In this document: piece by piece, positions 23,244 through 33,756 of the stretch
Numbering within the stretch: the first letter of the stretch is position 1
Layout: each line of letters starts with the position of its first letter
NCBI RefSeq assembly: GCF_003259315.1
Contig: NZ_QLLT01000012.1
Span: forward strand, 172,679-236,678
Length of the DNA: 64,000 nt
Reading direction: 5' to 3'
From: Kitasatospora sp. SolWspMP-SS2h
Lineage (GTDB): Bacteria > Actinomycetota > Actinomycetes > Streptomycetales > Streptomycetaceae
Position numbers and translations under genes: made by a program
Notes under the pieces: model-generated
Database searches by the model: none
Told to the model about the DNA's origin: nothing
What the model saw: only the letters and a program-made list of their open reading frames with translations

Positions 23244-25709
23244 TCAGGGCTTGATCCGGACCACCTGCGGGTCGTGGTCGGAGGCCTGGGCGGCGAACTC
23301 GCTGTTGATGTGCACCACGTCGTAGTGGGTCTTCCCGGGCTTGAGCGCGGGGCTGACCAGGATGTGGTCGAGCACCTGCGAGTTGCCCTGGTAGACGTAC
23401 GAGTAGCGCTCGTTCGCGGGCAGCTCGTTGACCAGGTCGCGCAGCACGCCGTCCTTGGTCAGGGTCTGGAGGGCGGGCGAGAACTGGTAGTCGTTGAAGT
23501 CGCCGAGCGAGACGATCCGGGCCTTGGGGTCGGCCCCCAGCAGCTTGGCGACGAACGCCTGCTCGACGGTGGCCTGCTTGACCCGCTGCACCTCGGAGGA
23601 GCGGGTGGGGGCCTGGAAGCGGCTGTCGATGCCCTGGTCGCCGCCCTTGCTGTTGAAGTGGTTGGCGATCACGAAGACCGGCTGGCCCTTGAACTCGAAC
23701 TGGCCGACCAGCGGCTTGCGGCTGGACGTCCAGGCCTCGTTGCCGGGGTCGATCCGGCCGGGCGAGGCGGTGAGGCGGGTCTTGTTCTTCTTGCCGGTGA
23801 CGTCGACGGCGGTGGTGGAGGAGCCGCCGGGGATGTCGGTGAAGGAGACCCGGGCCGGGTTGAACAGGAACACCTGGCGGATGTTGCCGCCGGGCTCGCC
23901 GCCGTCCTGGCCGTCGACCGGGTCGATCGAGCGCCAGTCGTAGGCCGGGCCGCCGGCCGCCTTGATCGCGTCGATGAAGGTCCTGACCGTGGTGGCGGCG
24001 CTCACGGTGCCGTCGTTGACCGCGCCGTTGTCGTCCTGGATCTCCTCCAGGGCGACGATGTCGGGCGAGGCCAGGTTGGTGACGATGCCCTTGGCGAGCT
24101 GGGCGAACTTGGCCGGGCCGTCGCCCGGGTCGAGGTTCTCGACGTTGTAGGTGCCGATGGTCAGTTCGTTCTTCTTGCCCTGCTGGGCGACCTCGGGCTC
24201 GAGCCCGTTGTCCTCGACCGCGCCCAGGGTGTTGGCGGCGATGGTGTAGCCGCCGAACTGGTTGTAGTCGAGCGGGCCGGTGGTGGCGCCGGTCAACCGG
24301 TCGCCGACGTTGGCGACCGGGAAGGGCACCTCGGTCAGCGGCGGCAGCGACTGGATCATGATCCGGCCGTTGTTCGGCTTGTCGTAGCCGAGGTAGACCA
24401 CGCCGCCGCGGGCGGTGCGCGGGTCGGTGGCGAGGGCGTCCACCCACAGCTCGTTGTACGTGTCGGTGGCCTGCACCACCGGCACGTCGGCGACCTGGAC
24501 GTTCATGCCCTCCAGCGACTCGTACAGGTCGAGGGCGTACGTCGCCGGGTCCAGCGGCAGGCCGTCGATCGAGCCGCCGGCCGCGTCGGGGGCGTAGGCG
24601 GCCGGGATGTTCGCGGCGTTCAGCACGACGGGCGCGGGCACCGGGTTGCCGGAGGAGAGCACGGCGGTGGTCGGGCCGGTCAGCTCGGTGACCGACTGGG
24701 AGCCGCCCGAGCTGTTCGGGTAGTACTCGCTGACCTTGCCGGTGACCAGCACCGCGTCGCCGACCTTGACGGTCGGGGCGGCCGAGCCGGTGTAGACGAA
24801 CACGCCCTCGCTGGTGGCCGGGTCCGCGTCCGGGTTGGGGTCCTGGATCCAGAAGCCCTTGGTGCCGTAGGCGCGCACGCCGGTGACGACGCCGGGCACG
24901 TTGGTGACGGTCTGGCCGTTCTTCGGCGAGACCCGGGTGGTGCCCTGGATGTCGTGGACGCGCAGGTCGCCGGGGGTGCCGGGCGGGGTGGTCGGCGGGG
25001 TGGTGGGGCCGCCGCCGGTGGTCTCGCCCTTGGCGTTGGTGGGCGTCGGGTCGCCGGCCGTGAGGTCCTTGGCGTTGTCGTCGGTGTCGGCGAGCGCGGC
25101 GCCGCGCGCCACCGAGGCGGTGTTGGACGCCCCGGTGACCGGGCTGCCCTCGCGGACCACGGCAGTGCCGAAGCCCACCAGGTCGACGATCCGCGGGTCG
25201 GCGGCGCAGTCGGCGGCGGTCTTGCAGGTCAGCGCGGCGGTGCCGTTGACCAGCGCGACGGTGCCGGCGGTGGCGGAGAGCGCCAGGTTGCCGCTCGCGT
25301 CGGCGGCCGGCAGGTCGGCGGTGCCGCCGGCGCCCGCGCCCTCGGCGACCAGGTAGCGGCCGCCGGGGGCGACCGACCCGCTCAGCGCGGTGACGCCCCA
25401 CTGGCTGGAGGCGCTCGGGCTGCCGGGCAGGTACTGCACGCTGTAGCCGGTCAGGCCGAAGGCCGCGCCGGACGGGTTGCCCAGCTCGATGAAGTCGTTC
25501 TTCAGCGTCGCGCCGGAGTTGCCGCCGCCGCCGTAGACCTCGGCGATCACCGCGCCGGTGGACGGCGCGGCGAACGCGCCCGGCAGCGGGACGGCCAGCA
25601 GGGAGGCGGCGACCGCGGCCGTCGCGGTGGCGCGCAGCAGCGTGCGGCGGGAACGGCGGGCGGGAGTGGGGCTGGGCACCGTTGCGGGGCTCCTTCGTGG
25701 CAAGGCCAT
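23244..25709 (-). CDS. secreted ExeM/NucH-family endonuclease
   Basis: An 821-residue exported nuclease. The signal peptide has a twin-arginine-like RRSRRTLLRATATAAVAASL start and ends near GAFAAP. A lamin-tail domain follows (IAEVYGGGGNSGATLKNDFI to about residue 190), then a Thr/Pro/Gly linker, an OB-fold of the YhcR type (VHDIQGTTRVSPKNGQTV to about 330), and a C-terminal endonuclease/exonuclease/phosphatase domain (LTIGTYNVENLDPGDG, VALEEIQDD, VIANHFNSKGGD, SLGDFNDYQ, LDHILVSP, ASDHDPQVV). These supply the metal and catalytic Asn, Glu, His and Asp residues. Probably degrades extracellular DNA. Two short palindromes lie about 100-135 bp upstream of the start. Confidence 0.93.
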   Translation of the reverse strand: MALPRRSPATVPSPTPARRSRRTLLRATATAAVAASLLAVPLPGAFAAPSTGAVIAEVYGGGGNSGATLKNDFIELGNPSGAAFGLTGYSVQYLPGSPSASSQWGVTALSGSVAPGGRYLVAEGAGAGGTADLPAADASGNLALSATAGTVALVNGTAALTCKTAADCAADPRIVDLVGFGTAVVREGSPVTGASNTASVARGAALADTDDNAKDLTAGDPTPTNAKGETTGGGPTTPPTTPPGTPGDLRVHDIQGTTRVSPKNGQTVTNVPGVVTGVRAYGTKGFWIQDPNPDADPATSEGVFVYTGSAAPTVKVGDAVLVTGKVSEYYPNSSGGSQSVTELTGPTTAVLSSGNPVPAPVVLNAANIPAAYAPDAAGGSIDGLPLDPATYALDLYESLEGMNVQVADVPVVQATDTYNELWVDALATDPRTARGGVVYLGYDKPNNGRIMIQSLPPLTEVPFPVANVGDRLTGATTGPLDYNQFGGYTIAANTLGAVEDNGLEPEVAQQGKKNELTIGTYNVENLDPGDGPAKFAQLAKGIVTNLASPDIVALEEIQDDNGAVNDGTVSAATTVRTFIDAIKAAGGPAYDWRSIDPVDGQDGGEPGGNIRQVFLFNPARVSFTDIPGGSSTTAVDVTGKKNKTRLTASPGRIDPGNEAWTSSRKPLVGQFEFKGQPVFVIANHFNSKGGDQGIDSRFQAPTRSSEVQRVKQATVEQAFVAKLLGADPKARIVSLGDFNDYQFSPALQTLTKDGVLRDLVNELPANERYSYVYQGNSQVLDHILVSPALKPGKTHYDVVHINSEFAAQASDHDPQVVRIKP

Positions 25710-25806
25710 GGCCCGGGCGCGGCGGGGCGCTCCGGGTGGTGGTGAGGGTCCGTCAGAAGGCGTGCTGCCGGGGGCCGGTCCGGGTTCCGGCCGGCTCCCG
25801 GCGGGC

Positions 25807-25843
25807 TACTCGCGTAGATCCGGTTCCCGAAGATACGCGCGTA
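25807..25843. promoter_or_regulatory. paired 10-bp palindromes upstream of the nuclease
   Basis: TACTCGCGTA (25807-25816, one mismatch) and TACGCGCGTA (25834-25843, perfect) are spaced 27 bp centre to centre, close to two and a half helical turns, and both are followed by GA. They lie 100-135 bp upstream of the nuclease start, in its promoter region. Confidence 0.45.
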
Positions 25844-25961
25844 GAAGTTGACCCGACAAGGGCGCCGACGTGAACACTTCCCGACCTGCGACGACCTCCC
25901 CGCCCCGGGAACGCCGGAGGGGCGCCCGCCCGGGCACCCCTCCGGTACGAACGGTCCGCGG

Positions 25962-27053
25962 CTACGCCTGCTCGCGCAGCCCGGCGCCCCACTTCTGCTC
26001 GACCCGGCCGAACTTCCAGAACGCCAGCGCCCCGGCCCAGGTCACCACGAACAGGCCGACGATCACGTAGCCCACCAGGTTGAGGTCCAGCGCGCCGATC
26101 CAGCCGATCGGGCCGCCGGTGATGTCCAGCTTCTCGGCGAGCAGGCCGATCAGCTCGACCACGCCGATCACCAGGGCCACCACGACCGACAGGCCGGTCA
26201 CCGTCAGGTTGTAGTAGATCTTCCGGACCGGCTTGGAGAACGCCCACTCGTAGGCGAAGTTCATGAACGAGCCGTCGATGGTGTCCAGCAGGCTCATGCC
26301 GGCCGCGAACAGGACCGGCAGCACCAGCAGCGCGTACCAGGGCAGCGAGAACGCGGCGGCGCCGCCCGCCAGCACCAGCAGCGAGACCTCGGTCGCGGTG
26401 TCGAAGCCCAGCCCGAACAGCAGCCCCACCGGGTACATGTGCCACGACTTGGTGACCGCCCGGGTGACCCGGCCCAGGATGCGGTTCAGGAAGCCGCGCC
26501 TGTCCAGCTGCCGCTCCAGCTCGGCCTCGTCGAAGTCGCCCTGGCGCATCCGCCGGAACACCTTGAGGATGCCGTTGAACGCGCCCAGGTTGATCAGGCC
26601 GATCAGCACCAGGAAGGTGCCGGAGACCGAGACGCCGATCAGCCCGGTCGCGTCGTGCAGCGTCGAGTCGTCCGACTCCACCTGCCCGGCCAGCGCCCGG
26701 ATGCCGAGGGCCAGCAGCGCGCAGAGCCCGAACACGATCGACGAGTGGCCCAGCGAGAACCAGAAGCCCACCGAGAGCGGGCGCTTGCCCTGGCCCATCA
26801 GCTTGCGGGTGGTGTTGTCGATCGCGGCGATGTGGTCGGCGTCGAAGGCGTGCCGCATGCCGAGCGTGTAGGCCGTCAGGCCCATCCCGGCCCCGAACAC
26901 CTGGCCGCCGACGTCGTAGTGCCTGGGGGCGATCACCGCGAGCAGGGTCACCCACCCCACCACGTGCAGGAGCAGGATGAACGCGGCCATGCCGGCCAGC
27001 CTGGTCCACTCCTCCCGGGTGAGCCGGTCGCGCAGACGGCTGGGCGCTGCCAT
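25962..27053 (-). CDS. NiCoT-family nickel/cobalt permease
   Basis: A 363-residue inner-membrane protein with about eight helices. The signature H-x4-D-H is HAFDADH at residues 68-74 in LGMRHAFDADHIAAIDNTTR; the second and third family motifs are SVGFWFSLGHSSIV and LLFGLGFDTATEVSLL. NiCoT permeases import Ni2+ and/or Co2+ at trace levels; selectivity cannot be read from sequence. Nickel would serve the urease-like enzyme encoded 18 kb away, or a Ni superoxide dismutase. ATG at 27053 has AAGGAAG 5-6 nt upstream. A Nur-like box lies about 70 bp before it. Confidence 0.93.
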   Translation of the reverse strand: MAAPSRLRDRLTREEWTRLAGMAAFILLLHVVGWVTLLAVIAPRHYDVGGQVFGAGMGLTAYTLGMRHAFDADHIAAIDNTTRKLMGQGKRPLSVGFWFSLGHSSIVFGLCALLALGIRALAGQVESDDSTLHDATGLIGVSVSGTFLVLIGLINLGAFNGILKVFRRMRQGDFDEAELERQLDRRGFLNRILGRVTRAVTKSWHMYPVGLLFGLGFDTATEVSLLVLAGGAAAFSLPWYALLVLPVLFAAGMSLLDTIDGSFMNFAYEWAFSKPVRKIYYNLTVTGLSVVVALVIGVVELIGLLAEKLDITGGPIGWIGALDLNLVGYVIVGLFVVTWAGALAFWKFGRVEQKWGAGLREQA

Positions 27054-27123
27054 GGGTCTTCCTTCCGAACAGGGTGCCGCAGGGGCGGTGAGCTGGATTA
27101 TCTTTCCGCTTATATGCATGCAA

Positions 27124-27140
27124 TTGCAAGTCATGTGCAA
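27124..27140 (-). promoter_or_regulatory. Nur-type (nickel uptake regulator) box
   Basis: TTGCAA (27124-27129), five bases, GTGCAA (27135-27140). The published Streptomyces Nur box is tTGCaa-N5-ttGCAA; this differs at one position. An extra palindrome TGCAATTGCA overlaps its left half. AT content is far above the surroundings. Confidence 0.6.
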
Positions 27141-27235
27141 CTGCGAGCCGGGGGCGTGCGCCGGGGGCGGAACGGGCTCGGCGCCCCGGAGAGGACTGAT
27201 CGGAAAGGTTCCTGACGGTTCGTGGGTCGAAATCC

Positions 27236-27265
27236 TTGACCCGGGTGAATGGTCCAGTCCAATCT
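27236..27265 (+). promoter_or_regulatory. chitinase promoter
   Basis: TTGACC (27236-27241), an 18-bp spacer and CAATCT (27260-27265), resembling a housekeeping sigma-70 promoter. The dre site lies over the spacer and most of the -10. Confidence 0.5.
27248..27263. promoter_or_regulatory. dre-like operator (DasR, N-acetylglucosamine regulon)
   Basis: AATGGTCCAGTCCAAT. The DasR consensus is ACTGGTCTAGACCAGT-like; here the TGGTC...CCA core is kept with four differences in 16 bases. Chitinase genes are the classic DasR targets, which supports the assignment. Confidence 0.7.
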
Positions 27266-27358
27266 AGGTGACGCGCTCACCCCAGGCGCGCAGGCTCCCA
27301 CCTGGTCCCCACGGCCGCCGCACCTACCGGACAACCCCACTCCTCCGGAGGTCCCTCC

Positions 27359-29677
<2,319 letters not shown>

Positions 29678-29701
29678 CGCCGCACCGGCCCGCCACGGAC
29701 C

Positions 29702-29742
29702 GGCGGCCCGCCGCACCTTCCCCGTGGGTGCGGCGGGCCGCC
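29702..29742 (+). terminator. 16-bp perfect hairpin after the chitinase gene
   Basis: Arms 29702-29717 and 29727-29742 are exact complements with a 9-nt loop, 24 bp past the stop codon. The first of two hairpins in tandem. Confidence 0.8.
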
Positions 29743-29750
29743 GCCGTTCC

Positions 29751-29805
29751 GGCGCTCCCGGCCGGGGCCCGGACCGCTGCGGTCCGGGCCCCGGCCGGGA
29801 GCGCC
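29751..29805. repeat. 26-bp perfect inverted repeat
   Basis: Arms 29751-29776 and 29780-29805 are exact reverse complements around a 3-nt centre (CTG). It starts 8 bp after the first hairpin. It may be a second terminator or a protection element between chitinase and esterase genes; it is longer than needed for termination. Confidence 0.85.
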
Positions 29806-29906
29806 GACGGGCCCGCGCCGCAGGTGAGTTGGGGCGGGCTTGGCGCGGGCTTGGCGAAACCGTGAACCGGCTGGGAGCCGGCTGGGAGATCCGTGAAGAC
29901 GTACCC

Positions 29907-29912
29907 TACGAT
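29907..29912 (+). promoter_or_regulatory. -10 hexamer, leaderless esterase transcript
   Basis: TACGAT ends 6 nt before the GTG at 29919, the same hexamer and spacing as at the NUDIX gene. Confidence 0.5.
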
Positions 29913-29918
29913 CATCCG

Positions 29919-31106
29919 GTGCCCAGCCTGACCGGACTCCCCCTGCAGATCATCGCCGCCCTGGTGGCCGTCGCCGCGTTCGCCGCCACCATGGCGCTGT
30001 GGCCCCGGCTCGGCGGGCGGGGCTGGCGGGCCTGGCTCGGCCGGATCGCCGCGTTCCTCGGGACGCAGGTCACCGTGCTGGTCGCGATGGGCCTGGTCGC
30101 CAACTCCTACTTCGGGTTCTACTCGACCTGGAGCGACCTGCTCGGCCTGGACGGCAGCCCGGGCACCGTGGTCGACCACCAGCCCGGCGGCCGGGCCGTC
30201 TCGGTCACCGGCGAGCAGCGGATGTACTCCGCGCAGGGCTCCGCCCAGGACCGCTCCGGGGTGATCCAGCGGGTGGAGATCCACGGGACCGGCTCCGGAC
30301 TGACCGGCACCCCCGCGTACGTCTACCTGCCGCCGCAGTACTTCCAGCCCGCCTACGCGGACAGCCGCTTCCCGATGCTGCTGGCGCTGTCCGGCTACCC
30401 GGGCACGCCGGAGAAGCTGATCTCGCTGCTCCAGTACCCGGCGTCCGCCCTGAAGGCCGTCGAGACCGGGAAGATGCCGCCCACCGTGCTGGTGATGATG
30501 CGGCCCACCCTGGTCGGCAACCGGGACACCGAGTGCATGGACGTGCCCGGCGGGCCCCAGGTGGAGACCTTCTTCACCGAGGACCTGCCGAAGGCGATGT
30601 CCGCCGCCTACCGGGTCGACGACCGGCCCGAGGCGCGGGCCGTGATCGGCGACTCCACCGGCGGCTACTGCGCCGTCAAGTTCGCGGTCCGCAAGCCCGA
30701 CGCGTACCGGGCGGCGATCGCGCTGTCCGGCTACTACGAGGTGCACAACGACCCCACCACCGGCGACCTGTTCGGCGGTAGCGAGCAGGTCCGGCAGGAC
30801 AACGACCTGCTGTGGCGGCTGCGCAACCACCCCGCCCCGCCGGTCTCGCTGCTGCTGGCCACCAGCCGCAACGAGGAGAACTACCGGCCCACCCAGGAGA
30901 TGGTCGCCGCCTTCAGGGCCCCGACCCGGCTCTCCACCATCACCCTGGACAGCGGCGGCCACAACTTCCACACCTGGACCCGCGAGATCCCCCCGGCCCT
31001 CGCCTGGCTCGGCACCCGCCTCGCCCCGCCCACCCCGGACCCGGCCGGCGCGGGGGCCGCCGCCGCACCGGCCGCCGCCGCACCGGCCGCCGCGGCCCTC
31101 CGCTGA
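29919..31106 (+). CDS. membrane-anchored esterase (alpha/beta hydrolase, esterase D/MPT51 type)
   Basis: 395 residues. Two N-terminal membrane helices (LPLQIIAALVAVAAFAATMA and WLGRIAAFLGTQVTVLVAMG) precede an extracytoplasmic alpha/beta-hydrolase domain. The nucleophile elbow is VIGDSTGGYCAVKF (Ser246) and the catalytic His lies in LDSGGHNFHTW. The layout matches actinobacterial relatives of the mycobacterial antigen 85/MPT51 fold, often annotated as esterase. Substrate unknown; antigen-85-like mycolyl transfer is not expected in streptomycetes. Ends in an Ala/Pro-rich tail. The GTG is supported by a leaderless -10; the frame upstream runs through the 26-bp hairpin. Confidence 0.85.
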   Translation: MPSLTGLPLQIIAALVAVAAFAATMALWPRLGGRGWRAWLGRIAAFLGTQVTVLVAMGLVANSYFGFYSTWSDLLGLDGSPGTVVDHQPGGRAVSVTGEQRMYSAQGSAQDRSGVIQRVEIHGTGSGLTGTPAYVYLPPQYFQPAYADSRFPMLLALSGYPGTPEKLISLLQYPASALKAVETGKMPPTVLVMMRPTLVGNRDTECMDVPGGPQVETFFTEDLPKAMSAAYRVDDRPEARAVIGDSTGGYCAVKFAVRKPDAYRAAIALSGYYEVHNDPTTGDLFGGSEQVRQDNDLLWRLRNHPAPPVSLLLATSRNEENYRPTQEMVAAFRAPTRLSTITLDSGGHNFHTWTREIPPALAWLGTRLAPPTPDPAGAGAAAAPAAAAPAAAALR

Positions 31107-31164
31107 CGGGCCGTCACCGCCCCCCGGGGCGGACGTCACCCGTCCGCCGGGAGACTTAGAGCGG

Positions 31165-31197
31165 CCTCATAGCCACCTCTCATCAACCTCTCAGCCG
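31165..31197. promoter_or_regulatory. three 11-bp direct repeats, response-regulator-like site
   Basis: CCTCATAGCCA, CCTCTCATCAA and CCTCTCAGCCG follow each other at exactly 11-bp steps (31165, 31176, 31187), 21 bp before the GT39 start. Such head-to-tail spacing is typical of OmpR/PhoB-family response regulators. Confidence 0.5.
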
Positions 31198-31217
31198 GGC
31201 CTCCGAGCGTAGTGCCC

Positions 31218-33644
31218 ATGACCACGTCCAGTTCCGTTCCCCCGACCAGCGAGCCGTGGCCCGACGCCGCGAACCACCCGCCCCCGGCGGTCGCGGCCCA
31301 CGCCGCGACCGGGCCGACCGAGGGGCCCTCCGCCGGGCCGCTCCCGCCCGCCGGGGCCGAACGCGAGCGGCCCGCTGAGACGCTGTTCCCGCCCGTCGCG
31401 CCGCCGCCCACCGGCCCGAAGGGACCGGCCTCCTGGGCCGGCCGGCTGCGCACGCTGCCCGCCCGCACCTGGCGCGGGCGCCCGGACGACCCGCGCTGGG
31501 TGCGTCCGGCCCTCCTCGGCCTGCTGCTGGCGACGGCCGTGCTGTACTTCTGGAACCTGACCGCCTCCGGCTGGGCGAACGCCTTCTACTCGGCCGCCGT
31601 CCAGGCCGGTTCGGTCAGCTGGAAGGCGATGTTCTTCGGGTCCTCGGACTCGGCGAACTTCATCACCGTCGACAAGCCGCCGCTGGCGCTGTGGCCGATG
31701 GCGCTCTCCGCCCGCCTCCTCGGCCTCAGCTCGTTCAGCCTGCTGGCCCCGCAGGTGCTGATGGGCGTCGGAACGGTCGCCGCCGTGTACGCCGCGGTGC
31801 GCCGCCGCTTCGCCCCGCTGGCCGGCCTGGTGGCGGGCGCCGCGCTGGCGCTGACCCCGGTCGCGGCGCTGATGTTCCGCTTCAACAACCCGGACGCGCT
31901 GCTGGTGCTGCTGCTCACCCTGGCCGCGTACGGCACCGTCCGGGCCACCGAGACGGCGTCCACCCGCTGGCTGGTGTTCGTCGGCGTGATGTTCGGCCTG
32001 GGCTTCCTCACCAAGACGCTCCAGGCTTTCCTGGTGCTGCCCGGGTTCGCCCTGGTGTACCTGGTGTGCGCGCCCACCGGCGTGGGCCGCCGCCTCCGGC
32101 AGCTGCTGTACGGCACCGTCGCCATGGTGGTGGCCGGCGGCTGGTGGGTGGCGGTCGTCGAACTGATGCCGGCCTCCGCCCGCCCGTACATCGGCGGCTC
32201 GCAGGACAACTCCTTCCTCTCCCTGACCTTCGGCTACAACGGCTTCGGCCGGATCACCGGCGACGAGACCGGCTCGGTCGGCGGCGGCGGGGGCGGCATG
32301 CGCGGCGGCGGGGGCGGCGGCATGTGGGGCTCCACCGGCGTCACCCGGCTGTTCGACGGCGACATCGGCGGCCAGATCGCCTGGCTGCTGCCCGCCGCGC
32401 TGATCCTGCTGCTGTTCGGCCTCTGGGCCACCCGCCGCCACCCGCGCACCGACTCGGCCCGGATCGGCTTCCTGGTCTGGGGCGGCTGGCTGCTCTCCAC
32501 CGCGCTGACCTTCAGCTTCATGTCCGGCATCTTCCACCAGTACTACACGGTGGCCCTCGTCCCGGCGGTCGCCGCCCTGGTCGGCATGGGCGCCGACGGC
32601 CTGTGGCGGGCCCGCCACCGCCTCCCGTACGCGGCCGTGCTGGCCGTCACGGTCGCGGTCACCGCCTGGTGGGCGCACCAACTACTCGGCCGCAGCACGC
32701 AGTTCGTGCCGTGGCTGCGCAACACGGTGCTGATCGGCGGCGTCCTCGCCGCGATCGCGCTGCTCCTCGCGGGCCGCATCCCCGGCCTCACCGGCCGCCG
32801 GATCGCCACCGTCGCGGGCCTCACCGCCCTGGCCGCCACCCTGGCCGGCCCGGCCGCGTACGCCCTCGACACCGTCTCCACCGGCCACAGCGGCTCCATC
32901 GTCACCGCGGGCCCGGCCGTCCGGAGCGGCGGCTTCGGCGGTCGCGGCGGCGGCTTCCCCGGCGGCGGGGCCGGTTTCCCCGGCGGCGGCGGCCGGGCGG
33001 GCGGCGGCACCGGCGGCATGCCCAACTTCCCGGGCGGCACCGGCACCGGCGCCGGTGGCAACGGCGGCAGCAGCAACGGCATGCCGGCCTTCCCCGGCGG
33101 TACCCGGAACGGCACCGGGACCGGCAGCAACGGCGGGACGGGCGCCTTCCCGGGCTTCCCGGGCGGCGGCACCGGCACCGGCACCGACGGCGAGCGCCGC
33201 ACCGGACGCGGCGGCTTCGGCGGCGCGGGCGGCGGCATGGGCGGTGGCATGGGCGGCATGGGCGGCCTGCTGAACGGCGCCCGGGTCTCCGCCGAGGTGG
33301 CCGACCTGCTCAAGCAGGACGCCGACAGGTACACCTGGGTCGCCGCCGCGGTCGGCTCGCAGAACCAGGCCAGCTACCAACTCGCCGGCGGCGAACCGGT
33401 GATGGCGCTGGGCGGCTTCAACGGCAGCGACCCGTCGCTCTCCCTGGACGGCTTCAAGCAGCTGGTCCGGGAGGGCAAGGTCCACTGGTTCATCGGTGGC
33501 GGCGGCATGGGCGGCGGCGGCATGGGCGGCTCGAACTACTCCGCGGAGATCAGCTCCTGGGTGGAGGCCACCTACACCGCCAGGACCGTCGGCGGCACCA
33601 CCCTGTACGACCTGACCGCGACCCCCAAGAGCCCCGGCCTCTGA
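31218..33644 (+). CDS. GT39/ArnT-like membrane mannosyltransferase
   Basis: An 808-residue GT-C enzyme. After a Pro-rich cytoplasmic N-terminus (to about residue 95) come a first helix and the catalytic loop WKAMFFGSSDSANFITVDKP, whose acidic residues and DKPP are typical of the family. About a dozen helices follow. The protein then has a soluble C-terminal domain (VAEVADLLKQDADRYTWVAA to the end). Two Gly-rich insertions are unusual: one around residues 355-375, and one of about 130 residues before the C-terminal domain. It probably transfers a sugar from a polyprenyl phosphate to an envelope acceptor. ATG at 31218 used; GTG 6 nt upstream possible. Confidence 0.88.
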   Translation: MTTSSSVPPTSEPWPDAANHPPPAVAAHAATGPTEGPSAGPLPPAGAERERPAETLFPPVAPPPTGPKGPASWAGRLRTLPARTWRGRPDDPRWVRPALLGLLLATAVLYFWNLTASGWANAFYSAAVQAGSVSWKAMFFGSSDSANFITVDKPPLALWPMALSARLLGLSSFSLLAPQVLMGVGTVAAVYAAVRRRFAPLAGLVAGAALALTPVAALMFRFNNPDALLVLLLTLAAYGTVRATETASTRWLVFVGVMFGLGFLTKTLQAFLVLPGFALVYLVCAPTGVGRRLRQLLYGTVAMVVAGGWWVAVVELMPASARPYIGGSQDNSFLSLTFGYNGFGRITGDETGSVGGGGGGMRGGGGGGMWGSTGVTRLFDGDIGGQIAWLLPAALILLLFGLWATRRHPRTDSARIGFLVWGGWLLSTALTFSFMSGIFHQYYTVALVPAVAALVGMGADGLWRARHRLPYAAVLAVTVAVTAWWAHQLLGRSTQFVPWLRNTVLIGGVLAAIALLLAGRIPGLTGRRIATVAGLTALAATLAGPAAYALDTVSTGHSGSIVTAGPAVRSGGFGGRGGGFPGGGAGFPGGGGRAGGGTGGMPNFPGGTGTGAGGNGGSSNGMPAFPGGTRNGTGTGSNGGTGAFPGFPGGGTGTGTDGERRTGRGGFGGAGGGMGGGMGGMGGLLNGARVSAEVADLLKQDADRYTWVAAAVGSQNQASYQLAGGEPVMALGGFNGSDPSLSLDGFKQLVREGKVHWFIGGGGMGGGGMGGSNYSAEISSWVEATYTARTVGGTTLYDLTATPKSPGL

Positions 33645-33681
33645 CCTGCGCCCCTCCCCCGGGCCGCCCCCGGGGCCGTCC

Positions 33682-33703
33682 GGCTCCCCTCCCCCGGGGA
33701 GCC
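33682..33703. terminator. 8-bp hairpin between convergent genes
   Basis: GGCTCCCC (33682-33689) and GGGGAGCC (33696-33703) with a 6-nt loop, between the GT39 gene and the oppositely oriented nuclease gene. Could act in both directions; adjoining C/G runs make it less certain. Confidence 0.4.
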
Positions 33704-33756
33704 CGGGCGGTCCCGGGCCCGTCCGCCCCCCGCCACCGCGCCGCCGCCGGCGGCCG

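Noticed and set aside
27054..27358. Cobalamin riboswitch for the NiCoT gene
   Set aside because: The 5' region is too short (about 90 bp of leader at most before the operator) and has no B12-box-like sequence.
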